Assembly: GCA_900769815.1 (NCBI GenBank)
Contig: CAAGID010000028.1
Coordinates: forward strand, 1 to 55,598
Reading direction: 5' to 3'
DNA length: 55,598 bases
Source of the DNA: Clostridia bacterium
GTDB taxonomy: Bacteria > Bacillota > Clostridia > Christensenellales > QALW01
Shown here in pieces: positions 6,623-15,107 of the stretch. The notes beneath the pieces were generated by a model. The model did not search any database. It was not told the DNA's origin and worked only from the letters and a program-made list of their open reading frames with translations. Within the stretch, counting starts at the first letter, position 1; the number at the start of each line of letters is the position of its first letter. Made by a program: the position numbers and the translations under genes.

Positions 6623-7945
6623 ATGACAACACTTTGGCTTGATATAATGAGTTGGGATTTATTCAATGCACAATTCCGCTCAATTGACTGGTTAAACATT
6701 GTTAACATTGTTACAAGCATAGTTCTTACTATTTGCTTCTCTTACCAATTCTTTTATATTATATTGGCAATTTTTACGAAGCCTAAAAAATTCAACGACG
6801 TTATCCCCTCACACCGTTATGCAGTTATGATTTCGGCAAGAAACGAAGAAAACGTTATCGGATATCTTCTTGACAGCATAAAATCCAATGATTACCCTCA
6901 GGAGCTCATTGACGTTTATGTTGTTGCAGATAATTGCACTGATTCAACAGCCGATCTTTCAAGAAGCAAGGGGGCTTTTGTCCTTGAACGCTTTGATATC
7001 GAGCATTTAGGTAAAGGCTACGCCCTTGATTTTCTACTTAATCATATTGAAAATGAAAAGGGTATTGAATATTACGACGGTTATTTTGTTTTTGATGCCG
7101 ATAACCTTCTTGATAAGCATTATATAACTGAAATGGACAAGTGCTTCTCAGAGGGCAACAGAATTATAACAAGCTACCGTAACTCAAAAAATTACGGAAG
7201 CAACTGGATTTCAGCAGGTTATGCCCTTTGGTTTATCCGTGAAGCAAGATACCTTAACAATCCACGATTCTTACTTAATACAAGCTGCGCAGTTTCAGGT
7301 ACAGGCTTCCTTGTGCATAGTGATATCCTTAAAAAGCAAGGCGGATGGAAACATTTTCTTTTAACTGAGGACATTGAATTTTCAATAGACAACGTTATTA
7401 AAGGTGAAAAAGTCGGTTATTGTCACAGTGCAATGCTTTATGACGAGCAGCCCACAAGTTTCAGACAATCATGGCGGCAAAGGTTGCGTTGGTCAAAAGG
7501 ATTTTTACAGGTTATTTCCAAATATGGTCTTGGTCTGTTAAAAAATATAGTTACTTTTAAAGGCTTTTCTTCCTTTGATATGCTTATGACCATTGCTCCT
7601 GCATTCTTTATTACCGTAACAAACTTCTTTATAAACTTTGGCGCACTTATTTATTCACTTATTTTTAACCCTATATACGTGACAGCCGTTGCTATCGGTA
7701 TGGGCAATGCATTTTTAGGCGCTTATGCATTACTTTTTGTAGTAGGTATTGTTACGCTTATCGGCGAATGGAAACAGATACATTGTACAAAATTTAAAAA
7801 AATATTATCCGTATTTACTTTCCCATTCTTTATACTTACATATATTCCCATTTCAATTCAGGCTCTTTTTTCAAAGGTTGAATGGAAGCCTATTGAACAT
7901 ACTTTCTCAGTATCGGTCGAAGAAATGGAACAGGAAAATCAATAA
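6623..7945 (+). CDS. Membrane glycosyltransferase, family 2 (processive type)
   Basis: A 440-residue GT2 enzyme of the cellulose/hyaluronan synthase-like type. A transmembrane helix at about residues 27-52 precedes the cytosolic catalytic domain, which starts at YAVMISARNEENVIGYLL. Catalytic motifs are VADNCTDST (nucleotide-sugar binding Asp), FDADN (the metal-binding DxD), TEDIEF (catalytic base) and QRLRW (the QxxRW motif of processive enzymes). Three or four membrane helices close the protein from about residue 315. It should polymerise or transfer a sugar from a nucleotide-sugar at the inner face of the membrane; substrate and product cannot be read from sequence. The gene is monocistronic, with a consensus promoter and a strong terminator, and has no co-transcribed export or secretion partner. 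Confidence 0.88.
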   Translation: MTTLWLDIMSWDLFNAQFRSIDWLNIVNIVTSIVLTICFSYQFFYIILAIFTKPKKFNDVIPSHRYAVMISARNEENVIGYLLDSIKSNDYPQELIDVYVVADNCTDSTADLSRSKGAFVLERFDIEHLGKGYALDFLLNHIENEKGIEYYDGYFVFDADNLLDKHYITEMDKCFSEGNRIITSYRNSKNYGSNWISAGYALWFIREARYLNNPRFLLNTSCAVSGTGFLVHSDILKKQGGWKHFLLTEDIEFSIDNVIKGEKVGYCHSAMLYDEQPTSFRQSWRQRLRWSKGFLQVISKYGLGLLKNIVTFKGFSSFDMLMTIAPAFFITVTNFFINFGALIYSLIFNPIYVTAVAIGMGNAFLGAYALLFVVGIVTLIGEWKQIHCTKFKKILSVFTFPFFILTYIPISIQALFSKVEWKPIEHTFSVSVEEMEQENQ

Positions 7946-7952
7946 AAAAATC

Positions 7953-7978
7953 AAAAACCACGATTCATCGTGGTTTTT
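7953..7978 (+). terminator. Intrinsic terminator after the glycosyltransferase
   Basis: Perfect 11-bp stem (AAAAACCACGA / TCGTGGTTTTT) with a TTCA loop, 7 bases after the stop codon. A-rich and T-rich flanks make it usable in both directions. Confidence 0.9.
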
Positions 7979-7990
7979 ATTATCCTTATG

Positions 7991-8015
7991 AAAAGCAACC
8001 ATTTGAGTTGCTTTT
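7991..8015 (-). terminator. Second convergent terminator hairpin
   Basis: Nine-bp stem AAAAGCAAC / GTTGCTTTT with a 7-base loop, just past the stop of the minus-strand gene at 8020. With the hairpin at 7953-7978 it insulates the convergent junction. Confidence 0.75.
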
Positions 8016-8019
8016 CTTT

Positions 8020-8985
8020 TTATTCAGTAAAAGTAAATTTAATATGATTGGTTTTGGTTTCATCAGGTTTAAGTATCTCAAGCTTACCCATCTCACGCAT
8101 TTTATCCCGCCCGTCAGGCAAGCAGTTGCCGGGTTCAAGCCCCATTACGTACTCCCCTTGCCCCATCATCTTCCATTGTGTAAAGAAGGGAAGTTCATTT
8201 GTATCATATGTAATTTCAATGCCTTTTTTAATTTCCTCGTTGTAAAGAGAAATTGTGGGTTTGGTGTTTTCAAAATAATGATAAAAACACATTTCAGTAT
8301 ATCCAGCCTGCGGTGCTTCGCAAACATTCCATTTGTCAAAACCAGTTTCAGAATGTTCATTTCTTGCAACTACTTTATCAGAAGGAATAATAAGCTTAGA
8401 TTTTTCACTCAATAAAGGATAACCCATATTGCAATGATAAAGCATCTGTATAGGCGAGTCAACAAAGCCGATGTTTTTTACAGTATCCTTAAGATATATT
8501 ACGTTTTCATTTATGGGACAGATATATTCCCTTTCAAGTAAAAGTTTTTTAGCAAAAAGCGAAGCATCTCGCACAGTTGCCTTTATGTGAATTTCATCAT
8601 TCTCAATATAATAACTGTAATTTTCACAAGGAATATTAGATACTGTACCGTGTAAGGGAAGTTCCTCGCCGTCATCGATTGTGGGGTTGCCTGCATTTTG
8701 CAAGCCGCAGGTCGTAAAAAATCCTGCCGTAAAAGATTTTAAAAAGTTAATTCCCTTGTTATCATAATATGCAGGTGCAACGTAGCCGCAGGGGCCTATA
8801 AAGGCGTAATTATCGCCTTTAACGCTTAATTCAGATATATCTGCGCATCTATCTAAAGACACGGTAAATTGGAGTCCTTTTGCGTTTTTAACAAAGAGCA
8901 CTCGCATACCGTCGGCCTTTCCGCCTGAAAGACGTGCTTCCTTTACGTAATATAATTGCATTTCATTTCCTATATACTTATTCAT
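8020..8985 (-). CDS. Aldose 1-epimerase-like protein (DUF4432 type)
   Basis: A 321-residue protein of the galactose-mutarotase beta-supersandwich superfamily, best matching the DUF4432 branch. Typical stretches are SLDRCADISELSVKGDNYAFIGPCGY near the N-terminus, FTAGFFTTCGLQNAG, the His-containing PLHGTVSN, LYHCNMGYPLL, and GLEPGNCLPDG near the C-terminus. The conserved His and Glu residues suggest sugar binding and possibly epimerase chemistry, but the true substrate of this branch is poorly known. It is the last gene of a three-gene run with a metallophosphoesterase and pyrR, 12 bases downstream of pyrR and with its own AAGGAG site. The family assignment is solid; the function is inferred. 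Confidence 0.8.
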   Translation of the reverse strand: MNKYIGNEMQLYYVKEARLSGGKADGMRVLFVKNAKGLQFTVSLDRCADISELSVKGDNYAFIGPCGYVAPAYYDNKGINFLKSFTAGFFTTCGLQNAGNPTIDDGEELPLHGTVSNIPCENYSYYIENDEIHIKATVRDASLFAKKLLLEREYICPINENVIYLKDTVKNIGFVDSPIQMLYHCNMGYPLLSEKSKLIIPSDKVVARNEHSETGFDKWNVCEAPQAGYTEMCFYHYFENTKPTISLYNEEIKKGIEITYDTNELPFFTQWKMMGQGEYVMGLEPGNCLPDGRDKMREMGKLEILKPDETKTNHIKFTFTE

Positions 8986-8997
8986 AATATTCTCCTT

Positions 8998-9519
8998 CTA
9001 TTTTTCGTAAAGTATAACGCACTGGTCATTATCAAATTCATCGGTAAGAACCTTGATAACTTCATCAAGACTTGTTGGAACGTTTTTGCCTACGTAATCA
9101 GCCCTAAAAGGTAACTCTCTATGACCTCTGTCGATAAGAACGGCAAGTCGAATGCATTGAGGTCTGCCTATATCCATAAGACAGTCAATAGCAGCCCGAA
9201 CCGTTCTGCCTGTAAACATAACGTCATCAACAAGAATAATCTTTTTACCATCAACATTGATTTTTTGTTTTTGATACTTTTCTGGCTTAATAATATCATC
9301 ACGGTACATTGAGGTATCAAGCTCAGCATATTCAGGGACAATACCTTCAATCTCAGTAATTTTTTTGTGTATGGCCTTTGCAAGGGACACTCCCCTGCGT
9401 TTAATACCCACAATAACAAGATTTTCAGCACCGCTGTTCTTTTCAGTTATCTCGTGGGAAATTCGTATTAATGCACGGTTCACACCGTCGCGATCCATAA
9501 TTTCTGCTTTTTCACGCAT
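8998..9519 (-). CDS. pyrR: Bifunctional pyr operon RNA regulator / uracil phosphoribosyltransferase
   Basis: PyrR (173 residues) binds anti-antiterminator RNA in pyrimidine operon leaders when UMP is high, and has uracil phosphoribosyltransferase activity. The PRPP-binding loop ILVDDVMFTGRT is at residues 95-106. Other family stretches are VIVGIKRRGVSLA (residues 35-47), YRDD, and LIDRGHRELPFRADYVGKN, which includes basic residues near the RNA-binding face. The pyr biosynthetic genes are not in this window, so if it regulates them it acts in trans. It is co-directional with a metallophosphoesterase (5-base gap) upstream and the epimerase-like gene downstream, an unusual neighbourhood for pyrR. 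Confidence 0.93.
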   Translation of the reverse strand: MREKAEIMDRDGVNRALIRISHEITEKNSGAENLVIVGIKRRGVSLAKAIHKKITEIEGIVPEYAELDTSMYRDDIIKPEKYQKQKINVDGKKIILVDDVMFTGRTVRAAIDCLMDIGRPQCIRLAVLIDRGHRELPFRADYVGKNVPTSLDEVIKVLTDEFDNDQCVILYEK

Positions 9520-9524
9520 ATAAT

Positions 9525-10370
9525 CTATCCTTTATTTAATTCTATTAAAACAATTTCAGGTCTATTATTTACCCTCACCGGAAATATACTGTTTCCTAAT
9601 CCTCGGCTGACAATCATAGTTGTTCCATCTTTTTCAAAGGTGCCTGTATCATATTCAGGAAAAGCACCTTGCCCGGGTGCATAAATCCCCCCAAAGTACG
9701 GCAATCTAATTTGTCCTCCGTGAGCGTGCCCTGTCAAAACAAGATCTATTTTGTTTAAAACGTAGGTTTCAAACAATTCGGGTCTGTGTGATAAAAGAAC
9801 AACAAAATCATCTTTTTTGATATTAATGCTTTTTATATTTTTATCACAAATCTGATTAAAATTTTTTTCTGTTTCAAAACTTGGCTCTGTAATACCTGCA
9901 ATTACGATATATTCTGCACCTTTGTATATGTAATCTTTTTTGTTTTCTAAAACAAATACTCCTACGTTCTGCATTTTTTGTTTTAATTGCGAGTATTCAC
10001 TTACCCGTTGTTCGTGATTGCCTGTTACATAATAGCAAGGTGCTATTTTTAACGCTTGGGTAACAAATTTAAGTGCCACCGCTGCATCAGTATTTCTTGA
10101 GTCAATAATATCACCGGTAATACAAATTATATCAGGAGAAATATCCTTTATCTTATCCAATAATTTTCCGTTGTCTTTACCAAAGGTTGCATTATGCAAA
10201 TCAGAAATCTGCACAATACGAAAGCCATCAAAATCAGAAGGAATTTTACTATTACAAATGGTATATTCAGTTATTTCAATAGCAGAGTTTTGCCATCCAG
10301 AATATACGCAAACAAGAATTATCGTCAGCAACACTGCGATTAAGGCTATTTTTGTCTTTTTATTTTTCAT
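9525..10370 (-). CDS. Membrane-anchored metallophosphoesterase (YkuE/YaeI-like)
   Basis: Calcineurin-like phosphoesterase of 281 residues with an N-terminal signal anchor (about residues 8-25), so the catalytic domain faces outside. All the metal-binding motifs are present: ISDLHN (DxH), TGDIID (GD), TGNHE (GNHE), LLSHRPE (H) and TGHAHGGQ (GHxH). Relatives such as YkuE and YaeI are reported to act on lipid-linked or other external phosphoesters; the substrate here is unknown. The start codon has no clear Shine-Dalgarno sequence. It heads the run that continues into pyrR and shares a divergent promoter region with the helicase gene. Confidence 0.87.
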   Translation of the reverse strand: MKNKKTKIALIAVLLTIILVCVYSGWQNSAIEITEYTICNSKIPSDFDGFRIVQISDLHNATFGKDNGKLLDKIKDISPDIICITGDIIDSRNTDAAVALKFVTQALKIAPCYYVTGNHEQRVSEYSQLKQKMQNVGVFVLENKKDYIYKGAEYIVIAGITEPSFETEKNFNQICDKNIKSINIKKDDFVVLLSHRPELFETYVLNKIDLVLTGHAHGGQIRLPYFGGIYAPGQGAFPEYDTGTFEKDGTTMIVSRGLGNSIFPVRVNNRPEIVLIELNKG

Positions 10371-10379
10371 AACAATATT

Positions 10380-10408
10380 ATTTTATCATTTTGGATATGT
10401 AAAGTCAA
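10380..10408 (-). promoter_or_regulatory. Sigma-A promoter for the metallophosphoesterase-pyrR run
   Basis: Minus strand TTGACT, 17 bases, TAAAAT. The -10 ends only 9 bases before the ATG, so the transcript would have almost no leader, which fits the absence of a Shine-Dalgarno site. Confidence 0.7.
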
Positions 10409-10414
10409 TTACTG

Positions 10415-10443
10415 TTTACATTAAAATTTAAAAATGATATAAT
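10415..10443 (+). promoter_or_regulatory. Sigma-A promoter for the nuclease-helicase gene
   Basis: TTTACA, 17 bases, TATAAT, with the GTG start about 22 bases further on. It is back to back with the minus-strand promoter at 10380-10408; the -35 elements are only 6 bases apart. Confidence 0.75.
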
Positions 10444-10465
10444 GTTTAAGAAGGAGGGATACACC

Positions 10466-12712
10466 GTGATTATTCAGATTTCAGCGGGCGAATTAAGTGA
10501 GTTTTGCTTTCCGCAGGGCTCATTAGGTGTTATGCCCTCCGTTGAAAGAATGTTCGAAGGCACCCGTGCCCACAAAAAGCTTCAGAATCTTTACAAAGAG
10601 AACGAAAAAATTAAATACGACCGGGAAGTTCCTTTGGAAATTACCGAAGAATTTGACGGTTTTAAAATAAAAGTCCAAGGTCGTGCCGACGGAATCTTTT
10701 TCGATAAAAAGGATTGGTTTATTCATGAAATAAAATCTACCTACAATTCCTTTGAAACTATTGAAAAGCCTTTAAAGCTTGCACACAAGGCACAAATGAT
10801 GATATATGCCTATATTTTTGCAAAAGAAAGGCAATTAACGGAAATAAAGTGCCGTTTAAGTTATTTTTGTTTAACAGGTGGACAAATAGTCGATTTTGAA
10901 TACACCTTTGAAATTGGTGCCTTAAAAGGCTTCTTTTATAAAATGCTTAATGAATATGCCCAGCTCATTTCAAAGAGACTGAAATCACAAAAAGATTTAA
11001 CTGAATCAGCAAGAACACTCACTTTTCCTTTTGAAAAATTCAGAATCGGTCAGCGTGAGGGTGCGGCCCAAATCTATTCTGCTATTTTAAAAAACAAAAA
11101 CTTATTTCTTCAAGCGCCCACAGGCACAGGAAAAACTGCTATGGCACTATTTCCTGCCATAAAATATTTAAAAGATGATTCAGCAATCATATTTTGTTTA
11201 AGCGCAAAAAATCAAACAATGGCGGTAACCGAACAAGCGTTATCCCTTATGCGCAAAAAGGGACTTAAAATAAAAAGCTGCACAATAAGTGCAAAAAGCA
11301 AATGCTGCAAAATGGAAACTCAGGACTGCTCTCCTGAAAGTTGTCCCTATTCGCTTAATTATTACGAAAAAGTACATAAAGCCTTACCTGAAATGCTTGA
11401 AACAGATGATTACTCATCAAAAACCATAAATGATTTTTCAGAAAAATTTCAAGTGTGTCCTTATGAATTATCACTTGACCTTGCACTTGAATCGCAGGTA
11501 ATTATATGCGATTACAATTACTTGTTTGACCCCGTTGTTTATTTAAAAAGATTTTTTGATAGTCAAGGGAAGTATATTTTCCTTATTGACGAGGCTCATA
11601 ACTTAATTGAGCGTGGCAGGGATATGTATAGTTTTATCCTATATCGAAAAGATTTAAGAGAAGTTAAAAAACTTTTCCAAAAAGAAAGCAAGCTGTATAA
11701 GTCATTTTCAAAAATTCTTACACAGCTTAATAAACTTATTAAAGAATATAAGGAGACGGGTAAAATTGAGGACGTAAAAAATCTCACATATGCAATATTA
11801 AATAATAATGATACATTAAATGAGTTTTTGCAAAAATTCATTATTCCATCAGAAGCAATTTTTTTGCAAAAAGAGCTTATACGCCTTGTAACTCTCTTTG
11901 AATTTTATAATGAAGAAATCTTCAGGCTATATTGTAATGATTCGGCATTATATCTGCAGTGCATCGATCCTTCAAAAATGCTTGAACAAAGCGTAAAAAA
12001 AGGATTTTCAGCCATTTTTTATTCAGCAACCTTCTCGCCATACGAGTTTTATAAAAACAGTATTATGCCTGAAAGTGAAGTTTTTGGATATTCTTCCCCA
12101 TACCCATTTAAGAAGGAAAATCTTACCGTGCTTGCAGATTATTCAATAGACACTCGTTTTACGATGCGGGAAAAGTATTTTAAAAAAATAGCCCGTAATA
12201 TTGAAAAATGCAGAAGTAAATATATCGGCAATATTATAGTATATTTCCCCTCATATAAATTTATGAATGAGGTTGCCTCCTTTATATCTACCGAGGTTAT
12301 AATTCAGCCAAATGATGCTGATGCTACTTTAAGGCAAGAATTTCTTGATAAATTTAAAGAAGATAGTAACACCCTTGCTTTTGCAGTTATGGGCAGTCAT
12401 TTTGGCGAAGGAATTGATATAAATAACCTTAACGGCATAATTATAGTTGGTGTTGCTTTGCCTCAATTTAACGAAGCACGCATTAATATTCAGGAATATT
12501 TTCAAAAAAAGTATCAAAAAGGTTTTGAATACGCCTACGTTTATCCGGGAATAAACAAAGTCTGCCAGGCATCAGGCAGACTTATACGAAAAGAAACCGA
12601 TAAAGGTTTTATAATTTTAATGGATAGCCGTTTCAGAAATTACAGGCATCTTTTACCTAAACACTGGAATATAAAAGAAATTAAAGATTATTCCTGTTTA
12701 CCGAATCTATAA
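10466..12712 (+). CDS. PD-(D/E)XK nuclease fused to an XPD/DinG-family iron-sulfur helicase
   Basis: A 748-residue two-part protein. The N-terminal 190 or so residues look like a Cas4/RecB-type nuclease: GRADGIF supplies the Asp, and IHEIKST supplies the ExK of the PD-(D/E)XK site. The rest is a superfamily 2 helicase with Walker A APTGTGKTAM, a Cys-rich insert (paired Cys in SKCCK, then DC, ESC and later VCPYEL) like the 4Fe-4S domain of XPD/DinG, the Walker B box LIDEAH, SATF for motif III, and QASGRLIRKETD for motif VI. GTG at 10466 is chosen because AAGGAGG lies 8 bases before it; the ATG at 10442 precedes the expected transcription start. It probably unwinds and trims DNA in repair. It overlaps mnmA tail to tail by 32 bases. 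Confidence 0.85.
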   Translation: MIIQISAGELSEFCFPQGSLGVMPSVERMFEGTRAHKKLQNLYKENEKIKYDREVPLEITEEFDGFKIKVQGRADGIFFDKKDWFIHEIKSTYNSFETIEKPLKLAHKAQMMIYAYIFAKERQLTEIKCRLSYFCLTGGQIVDFEYTFEIGALKGFFYKMLNEYAQLISKRLKSQKDLTESARTLTFPFEKFRIGQREGAAQIYSAILKNKNLFLQAPTGTGKTAMALFPAIKYLKDDSAIIFCLSAKNQTMAVTEQALSLMRKKGLKIKSCTISAKSKCCKMETQDCSPESCPYSLNYYEKVHKALPEMLETDDYSSKTINDFSEKFQVCPYELSLDLALESQVIICDYNYLFDPVVYLKRFFDSQGKYIFLIDEAHNLIERGRDMYSFILYRKDLREVKKLFQKESKLYKSFSKILTQLNKLIKEYKETGKIEDVKNLTYAILNNNDTLNEFLQKFIIPSEAIFLQKELIRLVTLFEFYNEEIFRLYCNDSALYLQCIDPSKMLEQSVKKGFSAIFYSATFSPYEFYKNSIMPESEVFGYSSPYPFKKENLTVLADYSIDTRFTMREKYFKKIARNIEKCRSKYIGNIIVYFPSYKFMNEVASFISTEVIIQPNDADATLRQEFLDKFKEDSNTLAFAVMGSHFGEGIDINNLNGIIIVGVALPQFNEARINIQEYFQKKYQKGFEYAYVYPGINKVCQASGRLIRKETDKGFIILMDSRFRNYRHLLPKHWNIKEIKDYSCLPNL

Positions 12713-13757
12713 TTCCACCGCCTAAACATACTTCATTATCATAAAGAACAACCGATTGTCCCGGCGTTACCGCACGCTGGGATTCTTTATGCGTAACAAA
12801 CATTTTATCTCCGTCAATTTCTACGTGTACCTGTTGGTCAGGCTGACGATATCTGAATTTTGCGGTACAGTCAAAGCTCTTTTTAGGTGCTTCGCCATGA
12901 ATAAAAGTAAGCTGGCTTGCCTCTGATGAGCTTGAATATAATAACGGATGCTCTCCCTGTGCGGCATAAACGATATTATTCTTAACATCTTTGTCAACAA
13001 CGAACCAAGGTTCTCCGCTACCCGTATTGCTTCCGCCGATACCAAGACCGTGACGCTGCCCTAGAGTATAATACATTGCACCGTCGTGAGTACCGATTTT
13101 CTTACCGTCAAGGGATAAAATATCCCCTTTACCTGCAGGTAAAAAGGTACTTAAAAACTCACGGAAGCGTCTTTCGCCAATAAAACAAATACCCGTTGAA
13201 TCCTTCTTTTTCCAGTTTATAAGCCCTGCTTTCTGGGCAATCTCACGTAACTGAGGCTTTTCAATATCTCCGATAGGAAACATCACAGGCGAAAGTTGTT
13301 TTTGGTTCAATGCATAAAGGAAATAAGTCTGATCCTTATTCATATCCTTTGCTCTTAAAAGAGTCATAAGGCCGTCTCTCTTTTCAAGGCGGGCATAATG
13401 TCCCGTTGCAACTCTTTGAGCGTTTATTGATAAGGCAAAATTCAAAAAAGCATCAAATTTAATTTCTTTATTACATAATACGTCGGGGTTGGGCGTTCTG
13501 CCCTTTGAATACTCGTCCAAAAATATGGCAAAAACCTTATCCCAATACTCCTTTGCAAAGTTAACTGAATAATAAGGAATTCCTATTTTATCGCATACTG
13601 CACGAACGTCATCATAGTCCTCCTGGGCAGTACATTGGTCACTATCCTCTTCCCAATTCTTCATAAAAATTCCAACACAGTCATAACCCTGCTGTTTTAA
13701 TAAATAAGCGGCAACTGATGAATCAACACCGCCTGACATTCCAATAACTACACGCAT
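12681..13757 (-). CDS. mnmA: tRNA-specific 2-thiouridylase MnmA
   Basis: Transfers sulfur to C2 of U34 in tRNA Lys, Glu and Gln, acting at the same nucleotide as MnmE/MnmG, whose genes are at 37-41 kb. The protein (358 residues) opens with the ATP-pyrophosphatase loop GMSGGVDSSVAAYLL. The nucleophilic Cys is in NPDVLCNKEIKF and the second catalytic Cys in STGICFIGER. YTLGQRHGLGIG and the C-terminal beta-barrel follow. Only 43 bases separate its ATG from the previous gene's stop, and a full intrinsic terminator fills that space, so there is no room for a new promoter between them. No cysteine desulfurase gene is adjacent. Confidence 0.95.
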   Translation of the reverse strand: MRVVIGMSGGVDSSVAAYLLKQQGYDCVGIFMKNWEEDSDQCTAQEDYDDVRAVCDKIGIPYYSVNFAKEYWDKVFAIFLDEYSKGRTPNPDVLCNKEIKFDAFLNFALSINAQRVATGHYARLEKRDGLMTLLRAKDMNKDQTYFLYALNQKQLSPVMFPIGDIEKPQLREIAQKAGLINWKKKDSTGICFIGERRFREFLSTFLPAGKGDILSLDGKKIGTHDGAMYYTLGQRHGLGIGGSNTGSGEPWFVVDKDVKNNIVYAAQGEHPLLYSSSSEASQLTFIHGEAPKKSFDCTAKFRYRQPDQQVHVEIDGDKMFVTHKESQRAVTPGQSVVLYDNEVCLGGGIIDSVNRNNL

Positions 13758-13771
13758 ATTTTCCCTCAGAA

Positions 13772-13798
13772 AAAAGCCCCGAAAAATTTCGGGGTTTT
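13772..13798 (-). terminator. Intrinsic terminator between the unknown membrane protein and mnmA
   Basis: Minus-strand stem CCCCGAAA / TTTCGGGG with a 2-base centre, preceded by AAAA and followed by a T-rich run. It lies within the 43-base gap between two co-directional genes. Confidence 0.88.
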
Positions 13799-13800
13799 AA

Positions 13801-15072
13801 TTATTTTTTATTCTTTTTCTGCTGAGCTTTATACTCTTTGAGCTTTGCGGCTTCTTCCGCTGCAGCTGCTTTTAAGGCTATCTTATCAGCTTTCTTCTGT
13901 ACTTTGAATTCGGCATCCTTTACCTTACGTTCTTCTTTCATTCTGATTTTTCTTTCTTTTGAGAAGAAGTCTTCACCATAAAGATGTATCATCTCTTTAC
14001 GGTACTCACTTCTGCATCTGATACAGTCAAACACTGACCAGAGAATCAAGAGTACGCCTAAAGCAATAAGAATGAAGCAACCGGGATCTAATTCAAAACT
14101 ATGCTTTAAATAGAACATTATATCAATAACAGGAATTACTGCAAGACCAATACCCAGAACAATAGCAATTACTGTTTCAATAATTCTGAATTGATTAGGA
14201 ATTGTAAGTGCAAGGATTGTTGATATTGCTGCCATAATCATAAAGATAAATATAAACATATCTTTTTCATAGAATTCAACGCCATCAGCTGTATCCTTAG
14301 ATAAAAGCCCTCCACCAATTTCGCCGACAACAGGCAATGTTTTTCTATATGTATCGCATTCAATATAAAAATTATAAACGTCAAGAGGATAATACATATT
14401 ATCTGCTTCTGACTTCAAGCAAATTGCAGCAAAAAAAGGAAGTGCCTCACCAGGCTTAACAACCATATTTTTAAGTTTATTGACGTCATCATCTATTGCA
14501 AAAGGCATAGCCTTACCGTTCTTAACTTCAAACCAAGCTTCATTTGAAAGAATAATCTTTGTAAGATCAAAAGCCGTTGCCTTGGGAACGGTAACGTTAA
14601 TAACACCGTTTAAGCCTTCTTCGGACTTTGAGCCCAGAGATGTTTTAATAGCAACCTTTGAATTATTTTTAGCATCCTTAATGAAGTTGATTTCATAGAT
14701 TCCTAAAAGATTTGACTTAAGACCTTCTTTTTTATTATTTGCATCATAACCATATGCATATGTAGCAAAATAGAAAGTGCTGGTATCATTATTCAAAGGA
14801 ATAGAAGATTTATTGACTGTTTCTGAAAGTTCTTTATCTTTATAAAGTTCAAAAGCAGGTGAAGTAGAATGCACAAACTCAGTAATACTGAAGTTAGGCT
14901 GATCAACACCAATCTTTCTGTCAATAGTTTTGTTTTGAACGTTAATATCCTGAACAGGGGTAACTGCAGGAATACGCATATACGGAATAAAAACACAAAT
15001 AATTACCGCAAAAGAGAGAACAGCTAAAATAATTTTTGTAAAAAGACTGTTCATATTAAAAAACTTGTTCAT
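13801..15072 (-). CDS. Unknown multi-pass membrane protein with a basic coiled tail
   Basis: Not recognised. The 423-residue product has an N-terminal membrane helix (about residues 11-30), a predicted external domain of roughly 230 residues with many beta-forming stretches and no catalytic motif, then three hydrophobic segments from about residue 265 to 345 (starting MFIFIFMIMAAIST). A C-terminal 75-residue cytoplasmic tail is very rich in Lys, Glu and Ala (for example RKVKDAEFKVQKKADK) and should form a helix or coiled coil. The ATG at 15072 has AGGGGG 6 bases upstream; an ATG 15 bases earlier lies before that site. The gene is a single transcription unit with a strong promoter overlapped by an inverted repeat, and its own terminator. 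A sensing or envelope-scaffold role is possible but unsupported. Confidence 0.75.
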   Translation of the reverse strand: MNKFFNMNSLFTKIILAVLSFAVIICVFIPYMRIPAVTPVQDINVQNKTIDRKIGVDQPNFSITEFVHSTSPAFELYKDKELSETVNKSSIPLNNDTSTFYFATYAYGYDANNKKEGLKSNLLGIYEINFIKDAKNNSKVAIKTSLGSKSEEGLNGVINVTVPKATAFDLTKIILSNEAWFEVKNGKAMPFAIDDDVNKLKNMVVKPGEALPFFAAICLKSEADNMYYPLDVYNFYIECDTYRKTLPVVGEIGGGLLSKDTADGVEFYEKDMFIFIFMIMAAISTILALTIPNQFRIIETVIAIVLGIGLAVIPVIDIMFYLKHSFELDPGCFILIALGVLLILWSVFDCIRCRSEYRKEMIHLYGEDFFSKERKIRMKEERKVKDAEFKVQKKADKIALKAAAAEEAAKLKEYKAQQKKNKK

Positions 15073-15085
15073 AAGAAACCCCCTC

Positions 15086-15107
15086 ATAATTGTAACATAA
15101 CAATTAT
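15086..15107. repeat. Inverted repeat over the -10 and start point of the membrane-protein gene
   Basis: ATAATTGT-AACATA-ACAATTAT: perfect 8-bp arms, 6-base centre. It covers most of the -10 element (15103-15108) and the expected transcription start, a classical repressor-operator position. Confidence 0.5.

Noticed and set aside
10466..12712. CRISPR-linked role for the Cas4-like nuclease-helicase
   Set aside because: No CRISPR repeats or cas genes occur in the window; the gene stands among housekeeping genes.
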